Below, in pieces: positions 36,701 to 47,458 of a stretch of 64,000 nucleotides of DNA. The stretch is from Voacanga thouarsii (lineage: Eukaryota; Streptophyta; Magnoliopsida; Gentianales; Apocynaceae). How positions within the stretch are numbered: position 1 is the stretch's first letter; each line of letters begins with the position of its first letter. Position numbers and translations under genes: made by a program. Location of the stretch: NCBI GenBank assembly GCA_026120185.1, contig JANUWF010001050.1:682001-746000 (forward strand), given 5' to 3'. The notes under the pieces are model-generated. The model was not told where the DNA came from. It ran no database searches and saw only the letters and a list, made by a program, of their open reading frames with translations.

Positions 36701-38078
36701 ACTATATTATTCTTATTGCAAGTTGTGTGCTAGTAAACAAATTACATGGGGACTTGATTATCTATTATCGAGTTCCTTTATTTTGTCTCTGTCATTTTTG
36801 CTTTCATTGCCATGCTAATTATATTCTCAGTTGAGCCCTTCTATAGCCAGTAAAATGTATGGTCATGATTGAATTATCATGGAAAGTGATGTTGTTTCTT
36901 GGTAATTGGTATATTTTACAACAGTCTCAGTCTGCTAACTCTCTGAAGAGTCTTTTTGAGAAAGGATACTGGAAATTAAGAATGCATTCCAGGAATTTAC
37001 AAAATATACTTATGTCAAATACGAACTATTGGTGTTAACAAATTTGCGTTTGTGCAGCATATGCTCAAGAAATGCAATCCATTTTAGAGAAGTTGCACCA
37101 TCATGGGGCCAACGTGAAATATGGGCAGAAGCATTCATTACAAGTAAGATCTCTTCTTATGATAATATACATAGGATTTACTGGCTCGATCATATTTATC
37201 ATCCTACAAATATGAGCTTGTAGCTAGGAATAAGTTCTAGTGTTTTAATCTGTTATATGCTCAGGTCAGTTTTGTTGAATGGAAATCCAATGGAAAGTTT
37301 GTCAGAGTTGGTCTGTCTCTTATTCCACAGAGGTCTGAGATGTTAATTACTGGCTAATTTTGTGGTTGCTTGAGGGTAATGAATGTTGTAAGCTTCGATC
37401 AAGCTTATGATCTCTCTCTCTCTCTCTGTGGATAACAAAATTGGTTTATTATCTACTTCCTCTTTGTGGTTAGATTAGCATGCAATGCATGGTTTAGTTT
37501 GTTTCTGAAAGGAGGGTGTTAAATTTTTCATCCTCATTTGTGAATGGGATTTTAAGTTGAGAACATTTGCAGATAGCTTGAGGCTTCTACAGCATGTGGA
37601 AACGATTCTAGCCCCAAGCTCATGGGAATCACTGGAATCAAAAACGTGGACAGGCATTACCTGGGAGAAGAAACAGTTTCAGGTGTGCCAACTTCTACTA
37701 AGGGCAGAATTAGGAATTTTAGCTGCTTTTGGAAACTAATCCTCCTGTTTGATTTTTCTGTGACTATCAGGAGAGTCCTGGGAGGATCACGTCAATCATC
37801 CAGGTAAAAAAGATTCTCTAGTCTTTTCATTTTGACATGATTAAAATTGAATCATAGAGCTTCTATTGTTGCATCTTTTTATTTAAAATAGTCAACAATA
37901 CCTGGCATGCATTTGCCAAAATGCAGTAAGCTCCTTGAAATTAGAACGGCAATATGAAGTATTGTGTTGGACAGTATATCTTGGAGTTGATAATGTTTTC
38001 AATTATGTGGCCTTTGAGCAGAAGGAGATCATGGAATATGCAAGATCTGAAGCATGTCCAGTTACTTCATTTAACTAG
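33751..38078 (+). CDS. Class IV aminotransferase-like PLP enzyme (D-amino-acid aminotransferase-like fold), 352 aa, 8 exons
   Basis: Exons by eye: 33751-33844, 33962-34436, 34566-34683, 35519-35604, 37058-37143, 37573-37682, 37772-37804 and 38022-38078. All introns are GT-AG and the sum is 1059 nt in frame. The product opens MSNNRSFLLKNGV, has GAYTTTR and LLFWERHLSRL, then GRGRDVANAKHSDWVRHRK, LEKLRPPSVTELLLSN, ILEGSVTNFFVV, LRAGVLPGVIRQ, FREVAPSWG and SLRLLQHVETI. This is the plant family annotated as D-amino-acid aminotransferase-like or class IV aminotransferase; its substrate is not established to my knowledge. The E-G-S-x-T-N motif is the class IV cofactor-phosphate region, and a Lys in the WVRHRKHLEKLRP segment is the likely Schiff-base residue (inference). 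No organelle signal is obvious. A 24-codon upstream ORF (33676-33747, stop included) ends 3 bp before the start codon. Intron 4 is long (about 1.45 kb). Confidence 0.87.
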
Positions 38079-39188
38079 TAATAATCTACTCCAATAGTCA
38101 TTGGTCCACTGGAGAAGACGGTGGTAGAAAGATACAAATTAATGCTTCCATCTTGGAGGATCTAATGGTACCAAGTAAGAGAAGGAAAAGAAACCATGCA
38201 CTTCAAATATGGCAAGTCTGCAAAGAAGTTCTTCTCTTGTCATATTTCTCTTCCCTTTGAACAGTTTCTATTGTAGATATTCCGTTGTCATGAGCTACTT
38301 GTATTCAATGAGTTTTGACACTGATAGGCTTTCACTCTGTCTAATGCAGCTCCTCTTTTATGGATGGATGCCTTTGTTTTACTACTAATACTCCTGAAAA
38401 CCTGCTTCATTGCCCTTGTGATGTTTCAAATTTTGACAAAAAGAAAACAGTTCTTCAGCCATGAGTTTGTATCTTTTCTAAGGTCATTTACTGCAAGTCC
38501 ACAACAAAAAGAACAAACAGCTTTAACAAACACTGTACTCTTCCTTTGACCGCAGGCGTCAAACATTGTACAATTGTACTCATATTCTTTTTCTTTTTTT
38601 TTTAAGCTTTTTCTGAGAACTGTACTTTATGTTTTCAGGAGGCATGCGTCCTCTTTTGCCTTTTAAGGCAAAAAGAAAATTTGAAGGACACCTGTAACAT
38701 TAATATTATCAAACTAGCATGTACTGTTGTCTGTATTGTTCCTTTTTTTTTTTTCTTTCCCCAATTACTATCACTCTTCAAAAGCTTTGGTGAAAAATAA
38801 AAATTGAATGGCAGACCAATAATGACCCACAACCATAACATTCCTCTTCATTTTTTTTTTTTTTTTAATTATAAGACCATAACATTAATTGTCCTTTCCA
38901 AATAACAAAATTATTGTCAAGAGGTAAATAAATTATTTGACTACAATATATCATCTTGTAAGGAATGGTTTCTTTTTAAGTGATTGGTTTTTAGGGTTGG
39001 TTGCAAGGCTTTTCATGCAATCAATTAAAAAAACTTAGAAAATATGAACTACATGAGGGTAAATTATTATAGTCATTTATTAATCTACTTACACTGACAT
39101 ATTAATTAATTATTCCTTATATAATTAATTTGCTACGTCATCTCATCCTATAAGTCTTTTATTTTCATATTTATAGAGATAATTTTAT
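38079..39188 (+). other. 3' flank of the aminotransferase gene
   Basis: No second gene is seen. The first part is probably 3' UTR, with T-rich runs and AATAAA-like words. The rest is AT-rich spacer up to the copia target site. Confidence 0.5.
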
Positions 39189-39193
39189 CATAT

Positions 39194-39559
39194 TGTTATA
39201 AAATTTGGATAGTGTTAGAATAAAATCTACACACTACACACTAATAAAACTCTAACTATTCTTTGCACAAGGATTTCTCTTTCTTTTCTCTCACAATTTT
39301 CTCTAATATTTTCTTTCACTAATCTTTCTTTCACAAAAATAATGGTGTATTACAAGCTTAGAGAATAACTCTATTTATAGAGCTCTAATTAGTGGAATAC
39401 ATCATGGCATACATCATCTTCCACTAATCTTAATTAGTGGTGTCTCCACTAAATGGTGGACATTCATAAAAATTTTCTCTAATAATTCACATAAATCCAT
39501 AATTATTGGAGCCTCCACTAATTAATGGAGCTTCCAATAATTTTAAGATATTCATAACA
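39194..39559 (-). repeat. 3' LTR (366 bp) of the RKD-carrying copia element
   Basis: Its plus-strand ends are TGTTATAAAATTTGG and ATTCATAACA, matching 44073-44416. A purine tract (minus strand CTAAGGGGGAG) adjoins it at about 39560-39570. Confidence 0.93.
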
Positions 39560-39683
39560 CTCCCCCTTAGATGTCCATTCGTTACATAAAGAATATGCCT
39601 CGTTAAAACCTTACTAGATAAAAACCCAGTGGGAAAAAAATCTAGTGAAGGAAAACGAGTACTCTATTCTATATGTCTGTTTA

Positions 39684-41850
39684 TTACTCCCCCTGATGAG
39701 TTGATTCTTTTAAATTTTTAAACCGACGCATACCGATTTTATATCTCAACTTCTCAAATGTTGCAGTCGGTAAAGTCTTCGTGAAAATATCTGCGAGGTT
39801 GTTACATGACCGAATTTGTAGCACATCAATTTCACCTTTCTTTTGGAGTTCATTAGTAAAGAAGAATTTTGGTGAAATATGTTTTGTCCGATCTCCTTTA
39901 ATATATCCTCCTCGTAATTGAGTTATGCAAGCTGCATTGTCTTCATAAAGAGGAGTTGGAATATCTTTGATCGATGATAATCCACAACTTTCTCGGATAT
40001 AATGAATCATGGATCTTAGCCATACACATTCTCGACTTGCTTCATGAATGGCTATAATTTCAGTATGATTTGAAGAAGTAGCTGTTATATATTGTTTTGT
40101 AGAACGCCATGATATAGCAGTATTTCCACATGTAAATAGATAGCCCGTTTGAGAACGTGCTTTATGTGGATCAGATAAATAACCAGCATCTGCATAACCA
40201 ATCAATGTTGGGCTGGTTTTATTTGAATAAAATAATCTAAGATCAATTGTACCTTGGAGATATCGAATGACTTGTTTAATTCCATTCCAATGTCGTCGTG
40301 TTGGTGAAGAACTAAATCTTGCTAATAAATTAACAGCAAAGGCAATATCAGGTCGTGTATTGTTAACAAGATACATCAATGCACCAATTGCACTGAGATA
40401 TGGTACTTCAGGACCAAGAAGTTCTTCATCCTCTTCTTGAGGTTGGAAAAGATCTTTATTCACATCTAATGACCGGACGATCATTGAAATACTCAATGGA
40501 TGTGCTTTGTCCATGTCAAATCTTTTTAGAACTTTTGTTGTATATGTTGAATAAATGTTCTACTTGCCAAATGTTCAATTTGTAAACCAAGGCAAAGTGT
40601 AATTTTACGACCATCCTTGATGTTGAATAATCCATTGTTTCTTGGAGCTCTTCAAGAGTTCTAATAAGATTAATATCATCAACATATATAGCTAATATCA
40701 CAAATTTAGAACCAGATTTCTTAATAAAAACACATGAACATACCTGGTCATTTTTAAATCCCGCTTTCAATAAATATTCACTAAGACGTGTGAACCACAT
40801 ACGCCCAGATTGCTTCAGGCCATATAATGATTTCTGCAACTTGATGGAGTAATTTTCACGAGGATAATGTTTATATGCTTCAGGCATATGAAATCTTTTG
40901 GGGATTTTCATGTAAACATCATTTTCTAAATTTCCATACAAGTAAGCAGTGACAACATTTAATAGGCGCATATCTATCTTTTCATGTACTGCCAAACTGA
41001 TAAGATATCGAAGTGTAATAGCATCAACAACAAGAGAATAAGTTTCATCATAATCAATATATGGTCTTTGTGAAAAACTTTGGGTTACTAACCGTGCTTT
41101 ATATCGTACGATTTCATTATTTTCATTGCGCTTTCGTACAAATATCCATTTGTAGCCAACATGTTTTACACCTTCTGATGTTCGGACTGCAGGTCCGAAG
41201 ACTTCACGTTTTGTCAGTGCATTTAACTCCGATTGAATCGCATCTTTCCATTGCAGCCAATCTTTTCTATGTCGACATTCATCAACTAATATTGGTTCAG
41301 GATCATCATTATCCTGTGTAACATCAAGAGATATATTGTATGCAAATATATTATCAATAACAGTTTCTATCCGATTCCAACTTCTACCGGAAGTGGTATA
41401 ATTGATAGAAATTTTAGTGTTACTTTCATTAACTTCTGGTTCTTTGTCATCAGTTCTCTCTTGGTCTTTATCATTCTTTTCTTCAATATGATCTTTTGGA
41501 TCATTTAATCATCTTTTCTTTCGATGATTTTTATCTTTAGAACCAAGAGGTCGGTCATGCTTCTGGCATGCTTTTGGCTCAGCAGCTATATGTAAACTCT
41601 TTTGTTCTGTTGGAACTTCAATTAGTATAGGAGTATTTATAGTTGGCATATGCGATTTTGTTACTCTTCTGGAGTCAACAAAGCATCTGGCATTTGGTTT
41701 GCAATGCTTTACAAAAGAATTATCTTTTGAACTTCAAATTCACACGCGCTTGTACGCGGATCAAGATAATTTATGATGTTGTCCAATCAAGATATTTCTT
41801 ATACTGTTTCTGTTCTCCCCCTAATTTAGGGAATAATGATTTTACAAGAG
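39684..41850 (-). pseudogene. Copia pol remnant: linker, reverse transcriptase and RNase H
   Basis: On the minus strand the linker (41850 to about 41340) leads to RT start blocks GYKWIFVRK, KARLVTQSFSQ and YDETYS (41170-41030). Then come LNVVTAYLYG, LYGLKQSGRMW and AIYVDDINLI (40700-40670), which preserves YVDD, followed by a frame change near 40516. RNase H (40514-39684) has IGALMYL, NTRPDIAFAVN, IGYADAGYLSD and ADIFTKTLP. The 276-aa RNase H frame is fully open. Integrase and protease are missing upstream, where the RKD copy lies. Confidence 0.9.
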
Positions 41851-41999
41851 AATAATGAAAAAGAAAAGGAAATGTAAGAACATGATGACAAGTAGGAAAT
41901 GCCAAGAAATCTATTATAAAAATTTCCTTTTTTTTTTTTCACTCTTCCCGATACCGACTTTTCCTCTTCCTCTCTTGTCTTTTCTTCTCCTCCGACCCT

Positions 42000-43453
42000 C
42001 TACCTACCATCTACCTCTTCTTCTTCCTCATACAGATATATGTGTGTGTGTGTGTGTGTGTGTGTCGATATATATCTCAGTCATTTGTAAATATAAAAAA
42101 CAAAAACCACAAAGCAGATATAGAGACTCGTAATTCATTTGAGACATGGTCAAATTTTGACTTGGTTTCTGCAGCAAATTTTGATGTATTTTCCTTTCCA
42201 AACCAACAGCTTCCTCCTAATTCTAACATAGAAGATTTTAATATGTTTTCCTTTCCAAACCAACCGCTTCCTCCTAATTTCAGGTGAGATACCTTTGAGG
42301 GCTTCCATTTGTTTTTAGTGTGTTTGATAATGAAATTAAACTATCTTTTGGTTTGTTTTGATGTAAATCAGTGAACATACTGCTTGGGACCAATTTGATC
42401 TGCCCATGCAAGAGATTGCTTTTGATGTTGTTCCTCTTAATGCTATTCCTCTGAATAAGGATATGCTTGTGCATGATCATTTCTACTTCTTAATGGATTT
42501 TGAACAAAGCCAAAATATAATTCCAGGTTATCATATATTCAAACATGAATTTTGAATGGTATTATCTTTACTAATATTATTTTTCTTTTTCTATGAGAAA
42601 TAATGAGTGGTATTGGTAATGAAGTCGGAGTGAGGACCCATGACATGCATAATATCGAAGTTCAAGATATTATTTCAGACAAAATTCCTATGGAGAATAA
42701 AAGGATTAAGAGGCAGAGAGAGAAGAAGTGCAATAACTCCCAGACACTATCAAGAGAATCCATTTCGTAGTACTTTTACCTGCTAATCAAGAGCTTAGCC
42801 AAAGAACTGAATATTGGCATAACCCGTCTCAAGAAAAGATGTAGGGAGTTAGGAATTCGTCGATGGCCTCACAGGAAGTTGGTGAGCTTGGAGACCATAA
42901 TTAAGAATGTTCAGGTTCTCTCTCATACATACTTATAATTTGCAAGTATGAAACTATGAAAGATTTATAAATAAATAACCGATGATATCACTTCGATTTA
43001 CAGGAGATGCAAAATAAAGAAGAATGAGGACATATGGCTGAGAAGAAGTTGAAAGAAGTCATTGAGATACTGGAATGTGAAAAGCAGTTGGTGGAAGAAA
43101 GTCCTGATATGCAATTGGAGGACCAAACACAGAAATTGAGACAAGCATGCTTCAAGGCCAAATATAATGAGAAACTTAAGTATAATAAACTTAAGGGGAT
43201 CATAAAATCCCAAAACTCATTTCACAATAACTTCACGGCTAATTTTGCTACTAGTCTAGATGCTGGCTCAAAAGGGAAGGAAAAGGAGGAGGATGCCGAA
43301 GAAGAGGAGTTGAAGTCCATAATTGCTAATTGTTTGTTTTCCTCTAATGAAAATATTGAAAAAGAACAATTACAAACATTCATCTTAAATTTGTCAACTC
43401 AATTACAAAAGAGTAACTACAAATATGTATCCTCAAGTTCATGTGAACACTAG
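42000..43453 (+). pseudogene. RKD-type RWP-RK transcription factor copy, broken, inside a copia element
   Basis: Exons by eye: about 42120-42283, 42372-42526, 42598-42914 and 43004-43453, joined by GT-AG introns that keep frame. The third exon holds the RWP-RK domain (about 42757-42914): SRESIS, stop, YFYLLIKSLAKELNIGITRLK, then KRCRELGIRRWPHRKL. Exon 4 encodes a basic and acidic helical tail. RKD proteins are plant DNA-binding factors that act in egg cells, the germline and embryo identity. Broken features are a likely lost start (ATA at 42120), TAG inside the domain (near 42768) and TGA early in exon 4 (near 43025). Introns are kept, so it derives from genomic DNA or antisense RNA rather than spliced mRNA. 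Confidence 0.85.
42038..42064 (+). repeat. Short (TG)n run
   Basis: Thirteen or so TG units lie in the 5' untranslated-like part of the captured RKD copy. Confidence 0.9.
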
Positions 43454-43459
43454 TGATAT

Positions 43460-43965
43460 GAATAAAAGATGTGATGCTTATATCTCTGTGATAAGGAAAA
43501 TATCGAATGTGTCCATGACCATAACCACGGTCACTGCCACAATTACAATTATAACGATTATAACGATGGCTTCTGTTGGAGCTAACAGCATTCACTTATG
43601 GGAGTGCTGTTGAGCCAGTTCATCTGGCTTCATGATTTCTCAATAATAACTCATGTTAAATCTGTCAACTTTGGATACCTTTTTTTTCTCAATATTGTTA
43701 CTACATGACAATATTCGAGGTATGAAAAGTGGAGAATGTCTTTTCCAATATATCTTCATCAGTAACTTTTTCTCCGTATAATTTTAACTGGGATGTAATT
43801 TTATACATCGCGAAATTCATGGTTTTTAAATCTTGCAACTTCAGGTGCAATCATTCATACCGTGCAGTTGGTAGTACGACCATCTTCAGGTGGTTCAATC
43901 TTTCTTTTCAGCATTTAAATGCATTAATGTATCGAGAACCCATGACATATAAATTTTCTTTTTAG
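43460..43965 (-). pseudogene. Copia gag remnant
   Basis: The minus strand reads TSQLKLYGEKVTDEDILEKT, then FSTFHTSNIVM, YREKKGYPKLTDL and a Tyr/Arg/Gly-rich tail SNRSHRYNRYN (near 43580). These are the usual C-terminal blocks of a Tork/related copia gag, scattered over three frames. It stops at the RKD segment near 43455. Confidence 0.8.
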
Positions 43966-44052
43966 AAATATCAAGAGTTACAAATTCGAATTTAGCAAGG
44001 TTAGCCATAGAGATTAGTAAATGCATATCTGTCTTCTGACTTTAAAACCGGT

Positions 44053-44071
44053 AGAGACTCGTGCTGATAAC
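44053..44071 (-). other. Copia primer binding site
   Basis: The minus strand reads GTTATCAGCACGAGTCTC directly after the LTR end, the half-tRNA-Met type of primer site seen in many plant copia elements. Confidence 0.75.
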
Positions 44072-44072
44072 G

Positions 44073-44416
44073 TGTTATAAAATTTGGGTAGTGTTAGAAT
44101 AAAATCTACATACTACATACTAATAAAACTCTAACTATTCTTTGCACAATAATTTTTCTCTTTCTTTTCTCTCACAATTTTCTCTAATCTTTTCTTTTAC
44201 TAATCTTTCTTTCACAAAAATAATGGTGTATTATAAGTTCTCTAATTAGTGGAATACATCATGGCATACATCATCTTCCACTAATCTTAATTAGTGGTAT
44301 CTCCACTAAATGGTGGACATCCATAAAAATCTTTTCTAATAATTCAAATAAATTCATAATTAGTAGAGCCTCCACTAATTAATAGAACTCCCAATAATTT
44401 TAAGATATTCATAACA
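44073..44416 (-). repeat. 5' LTR (344 bp) of the RKD-carrying copia element
   Basis: It matches 39194-39559 apart from a deletion around the TATA region (the CTATTTATAGAGC part seen at 39372 is missing here) and scattered changes. Confidence 0.93.
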
Positions 44417-44853
44417 CATATATTTTATTTATGTCTTTTTGAAAAAAAATAAATATTTATTATAACTTTTAAAACTAATCTTTTATTTTTTTTAAAAAAA
44501 ATTATTATCCTGGACATACTAGTCTAGTTGTCGAATCAATCTCAATCTCCATCTCCATTCTCCATCCCCCAGGTTAAAAGGATTTAAAAAAACACACACC
44601 GGGTTATGACTTTTGATTTTTTCTTGCCTCTATCTATATTTAAGTAGAGAGAGAAATTCAACCAAGTCTGGTAGAGCAGATTTTCTCCTTAGAGAGTTCG
44701 GCCCTCTTCTCTCCATCGTCCGATCTCTTCTCTCTCTACAGAGGCAAACAACTCCAGCAACCAATCCCCTGCCCCTCCTAAAGCGCGCCAATATCGAATT
44801 AACCCCCTGACCTCGGCTCTCCTCTCCTCAACTACTCCTCTCTGTTTTCCCTG

Positions 44854-45125
44854 GTAAGTTCCCTAACATTTCACGCTCCCACACACACTCACACACTCTT
44901 TCTCTCTCTATAAATCTCTGTCTCTATCTGTGTCAATCCACCTGTACGGTCTTCGGAGCTGGAGTTAGGATTCTGGTTTTCTCAATTGTTCCAAACGAAC
45001 CAAGATATGGATATGGTGGTGTTTGACGATTTTTTTTTTTTTTTGGTGTGATAAATGCTTTGTTTTTTTAACTTTTGGTGATTTTATGTGGTGTTAGGGC
45101 TAGGCTAGGGTTTTGGTTGGTCTAG
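44854..45125 (+). other. Probable 5' UTR intron of NF-YB
   Basis: CTG/GTAAGTTCC at 44854 and TTGGTCTAG at 45125 give consensus ends. The upstream region is CT-rich leader-like sequence (44690-44853). The first coding exon starts 3 bp after the acceptor. Confidence 0.6.
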
Positions 45126-45128
45126 AGG

Positions 45129-47458
45129 ATGGCTGAAGCTCCTCCGGTAAGCCCTGTCGGAGGCGGCATCGAGAGTGGCGGCGATCAGAGTCCTCAGTCA
45201 AACGTCCGTGAACAGGACCGCTTCCTTCCGATTGCTAACATCGGCCGCATCATGAAGAGAGCCTTGCCTGCCAATGGCAAGATAGCTAAGGACGCTAAAG
45301 ACACCGTTCAGGAATGCGTCTCCGAGTTCATCAGCTTCATCACTAGCGAGTAAGATTTTTTTTCCCCCCCTTTTTGGGGAGGTAGTTCTTATATGCCTGG
45401 AGCTTAAATGTAATATGTATACTTGGAAATGGTTCTCCTGTGCAATACATTTATATGTGTAATTACACCTTATGTATTTATTTGTAATTACTGTTATGCA
45501 CGGCGCTTAAATGTTAGAAACCCTATACGTGGTTGTTCAAATTAGCAAATTCTCTTTTGTTGCTGAAGCTGCATTATGCTTAAATTTTGCTCTTGGTATA
45601 TGAAGGGAAAAATACTAGATGTTTTGTGGCTTCATTTTTATTTTTATTTTTATTTTGGTAGTTTGTAAAGCTACAGATTTTCAATCTATAATGTCCCGTC
45701 AGATTGATTTGTACACCAACTTATTTGCACACCCAAAGTGTGGATGCTTAGAAAATTGCAGATCTGTTTTACCTCACTAGCATTGCAAGTGAAATTGCTC
45801 ATTTAGATAATGCTTTCTGTTTAACCTTTGATAGGCATTGCCACTTTTAGTTTTTGTTTGAATACTTTGCATTGAAGTTGTCTCGGAAGCAAACACGCAA
45901 AGTAGGTATGTAGTAAGGAGAATGACTTCCCTGCATGATTTGATTTACTGTCTAGATAGATGAGCTTTAGAAATTGGAGAAACTAGTTGTTATTTGTGAA
46001 ATGGAAGCAGAAAATGTTCCTGCAGAATTCTTGAAGGAACAGTCCTGATTGACATTTCCTGCAAAATTTGTTAGTACTTAGTATTCAAGGGTTTTGATTA
46101 CTTCTATCCTACCCAAGTCCTTGTTATAGATTAAAGAATATTAAGTTCCCTCACTTCAGTATTTCTGTCTCTGAAGATATTAATCAGTTAGCATTGAAGT
46201 TTGTGAAAATTAATCATGGTTATGGTCTGTTTTTCTGGAATGTTGTCCTGAATTCCAATGAACTTGATACGCTATGGAGTTAAACAAACACATATTTTTA
46301 TCCACTTCTATAAAGAGAATATGTGCCTCTTAAAAATCAATAAAGCAATATTCAAAAAGGACTTTTCTGATTATGTGATCAATAGTCTTGGCTATGATGC
46401 AATTGACCATAACTCATGTATATCAACTAAGAAAATTTATCTGATTATTGCATGTGTTTTCACTCATAGTATTTAAAAGTTTACTTCCAAGTCCTCTAGA
46501 ATTGATAAACTCTTTAAATGCAGCTTCTAACTTTCATTAAATAATCAAATCTTACTGTATTTTTTTTTAAAAGTATATGCTTCTTATTTCTGCCTTTGGA
46601 GCCAGAATTTAAATGTATAAATGATTATTCAAAAATCTTCATGATACTTCTACCCCAAGAGAAACACAGTGCTAATGCTTTTTTTATGTAAACAGTTAAT
46701 TATGTTGCTGGTGTTTTTTGTAGAGCAAGTGACAAGTGTCAGAAAGAGAGGAGAAAGACTATCAATGGTGATGATCTGCTATGGGCAATGACAACCTTAG
46801 GTTTTGAGGATTACATTGAACCACTCAAGTCCTACCTAGCTCGGTATAGAGAGGTAAACAGTTACTCTCAACTTTAGTTTTTTGTTGCTTTTTCAATTTC
46901 CTAATTTATATGATATCATAAATTTGCATTACTCCTTGTTGGATTATTTGGATAAATGGAAAGGAAATGCTTCTTCAACATTGTTGATTTATGTATTAGT
47001 TTGTTTCAGGTTTCTTGAGAGTTATTATCTTTCTATTTTTGCATTAATGAGCAACTGATTTTAAGCTTGATTCTTATTAATGCTTTTGGCTTGGATGATT
47101 CCTCAACAACAATCCTGCAGTTAGAGGCAAGTAAATCATACTGTAGCCGTTTAAATTACTTTATTGTAAATTTTTATTGTTAATAATGATAATTACCACT
47201 TCTCAGGGTGATACCAGGGTTAATGCTAGAAGTGGTGAGGGATCTGCTAATACTGTTGAAGCTCAGCTGGTTCACAATGCTGAGGTAAAACCCTACTTTT
47301 TGTTCCTTTTGTATAGTAGCTCAGCATGATATCGATCAATAGATTGAACTCACTTAGATAATTAACTTCCTACACTTTATTGTTTGAATTGCAATTTTGT
47401 GTAGTTCGTTCGTCAAAGCTCCTATGCACATAACTTGAGTGCAAATTCACATATTTAA
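45129..47458 (+). CDS. NF-YB: Nuclear factor Y subunit B (CCAAT-binding histone-fold protein), 162 aa
   Basis: Coding exons: 45129-45349, 46724-46853, microexon 47121-47126, 47207-47284 and 47405-47458, total 489 nt. The NF-YB core starts at about residue 27 ([20 protein letters not shown]), continues [20 protein letters not shown] and [20 protein letters not shown], and ends [10 protein letters not shown]. It has the DNA-contact and NF-YC dimer residues of the non-LEC1 class (Asp where LEC1-type has other residues is not diagnostic by eye). NF-YB pairs with NF-YC in the cytoplasm, then with NF-YA on CCAAT boxes in the nucleus. The 6-nt microexon adds Leu-Glu before GDT, matching (M/A/T)EGDT in relatives, and uses a GC donor. 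A 5' UTR intron (44854-45125) is likely. It belongs to the NF-YB1/8/10-like group (inference). Confidence 0.93.

Larger units (their letters stand above)
39194..44416 (-). mobile_element. Ty1/copia element carrying an antisense RKD gene copy
   Basis: LTRs (44416-44073 and 39559-39194) are flanked by the perfect 5-bp duplication CATAT (39189-39193 and 44417-44421). Minus-strand order is LTR, primer site, gag remnant (about 43965-43460), an inserted RKD gene in the opposite direction, a linker plus reverse transcriptase and RNase H (41850-39684), purine tract, LTR. Protease and integrase are absent; the RKD segment occupies their place. Confidence 0.9.

Noticed and set aside
38364..38549. 61-residue hydrophobic ORF after the aminotransferase gene
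   Set aside because: It lies in T-rich 3' flank with no domain or splice context.
43380..43595. Minus-strand Tyr/Arg/Gly-rich ORF as a separate gene
   Set aside because: It is the tail of the copia gag remnant running into the antisense RKD exon.
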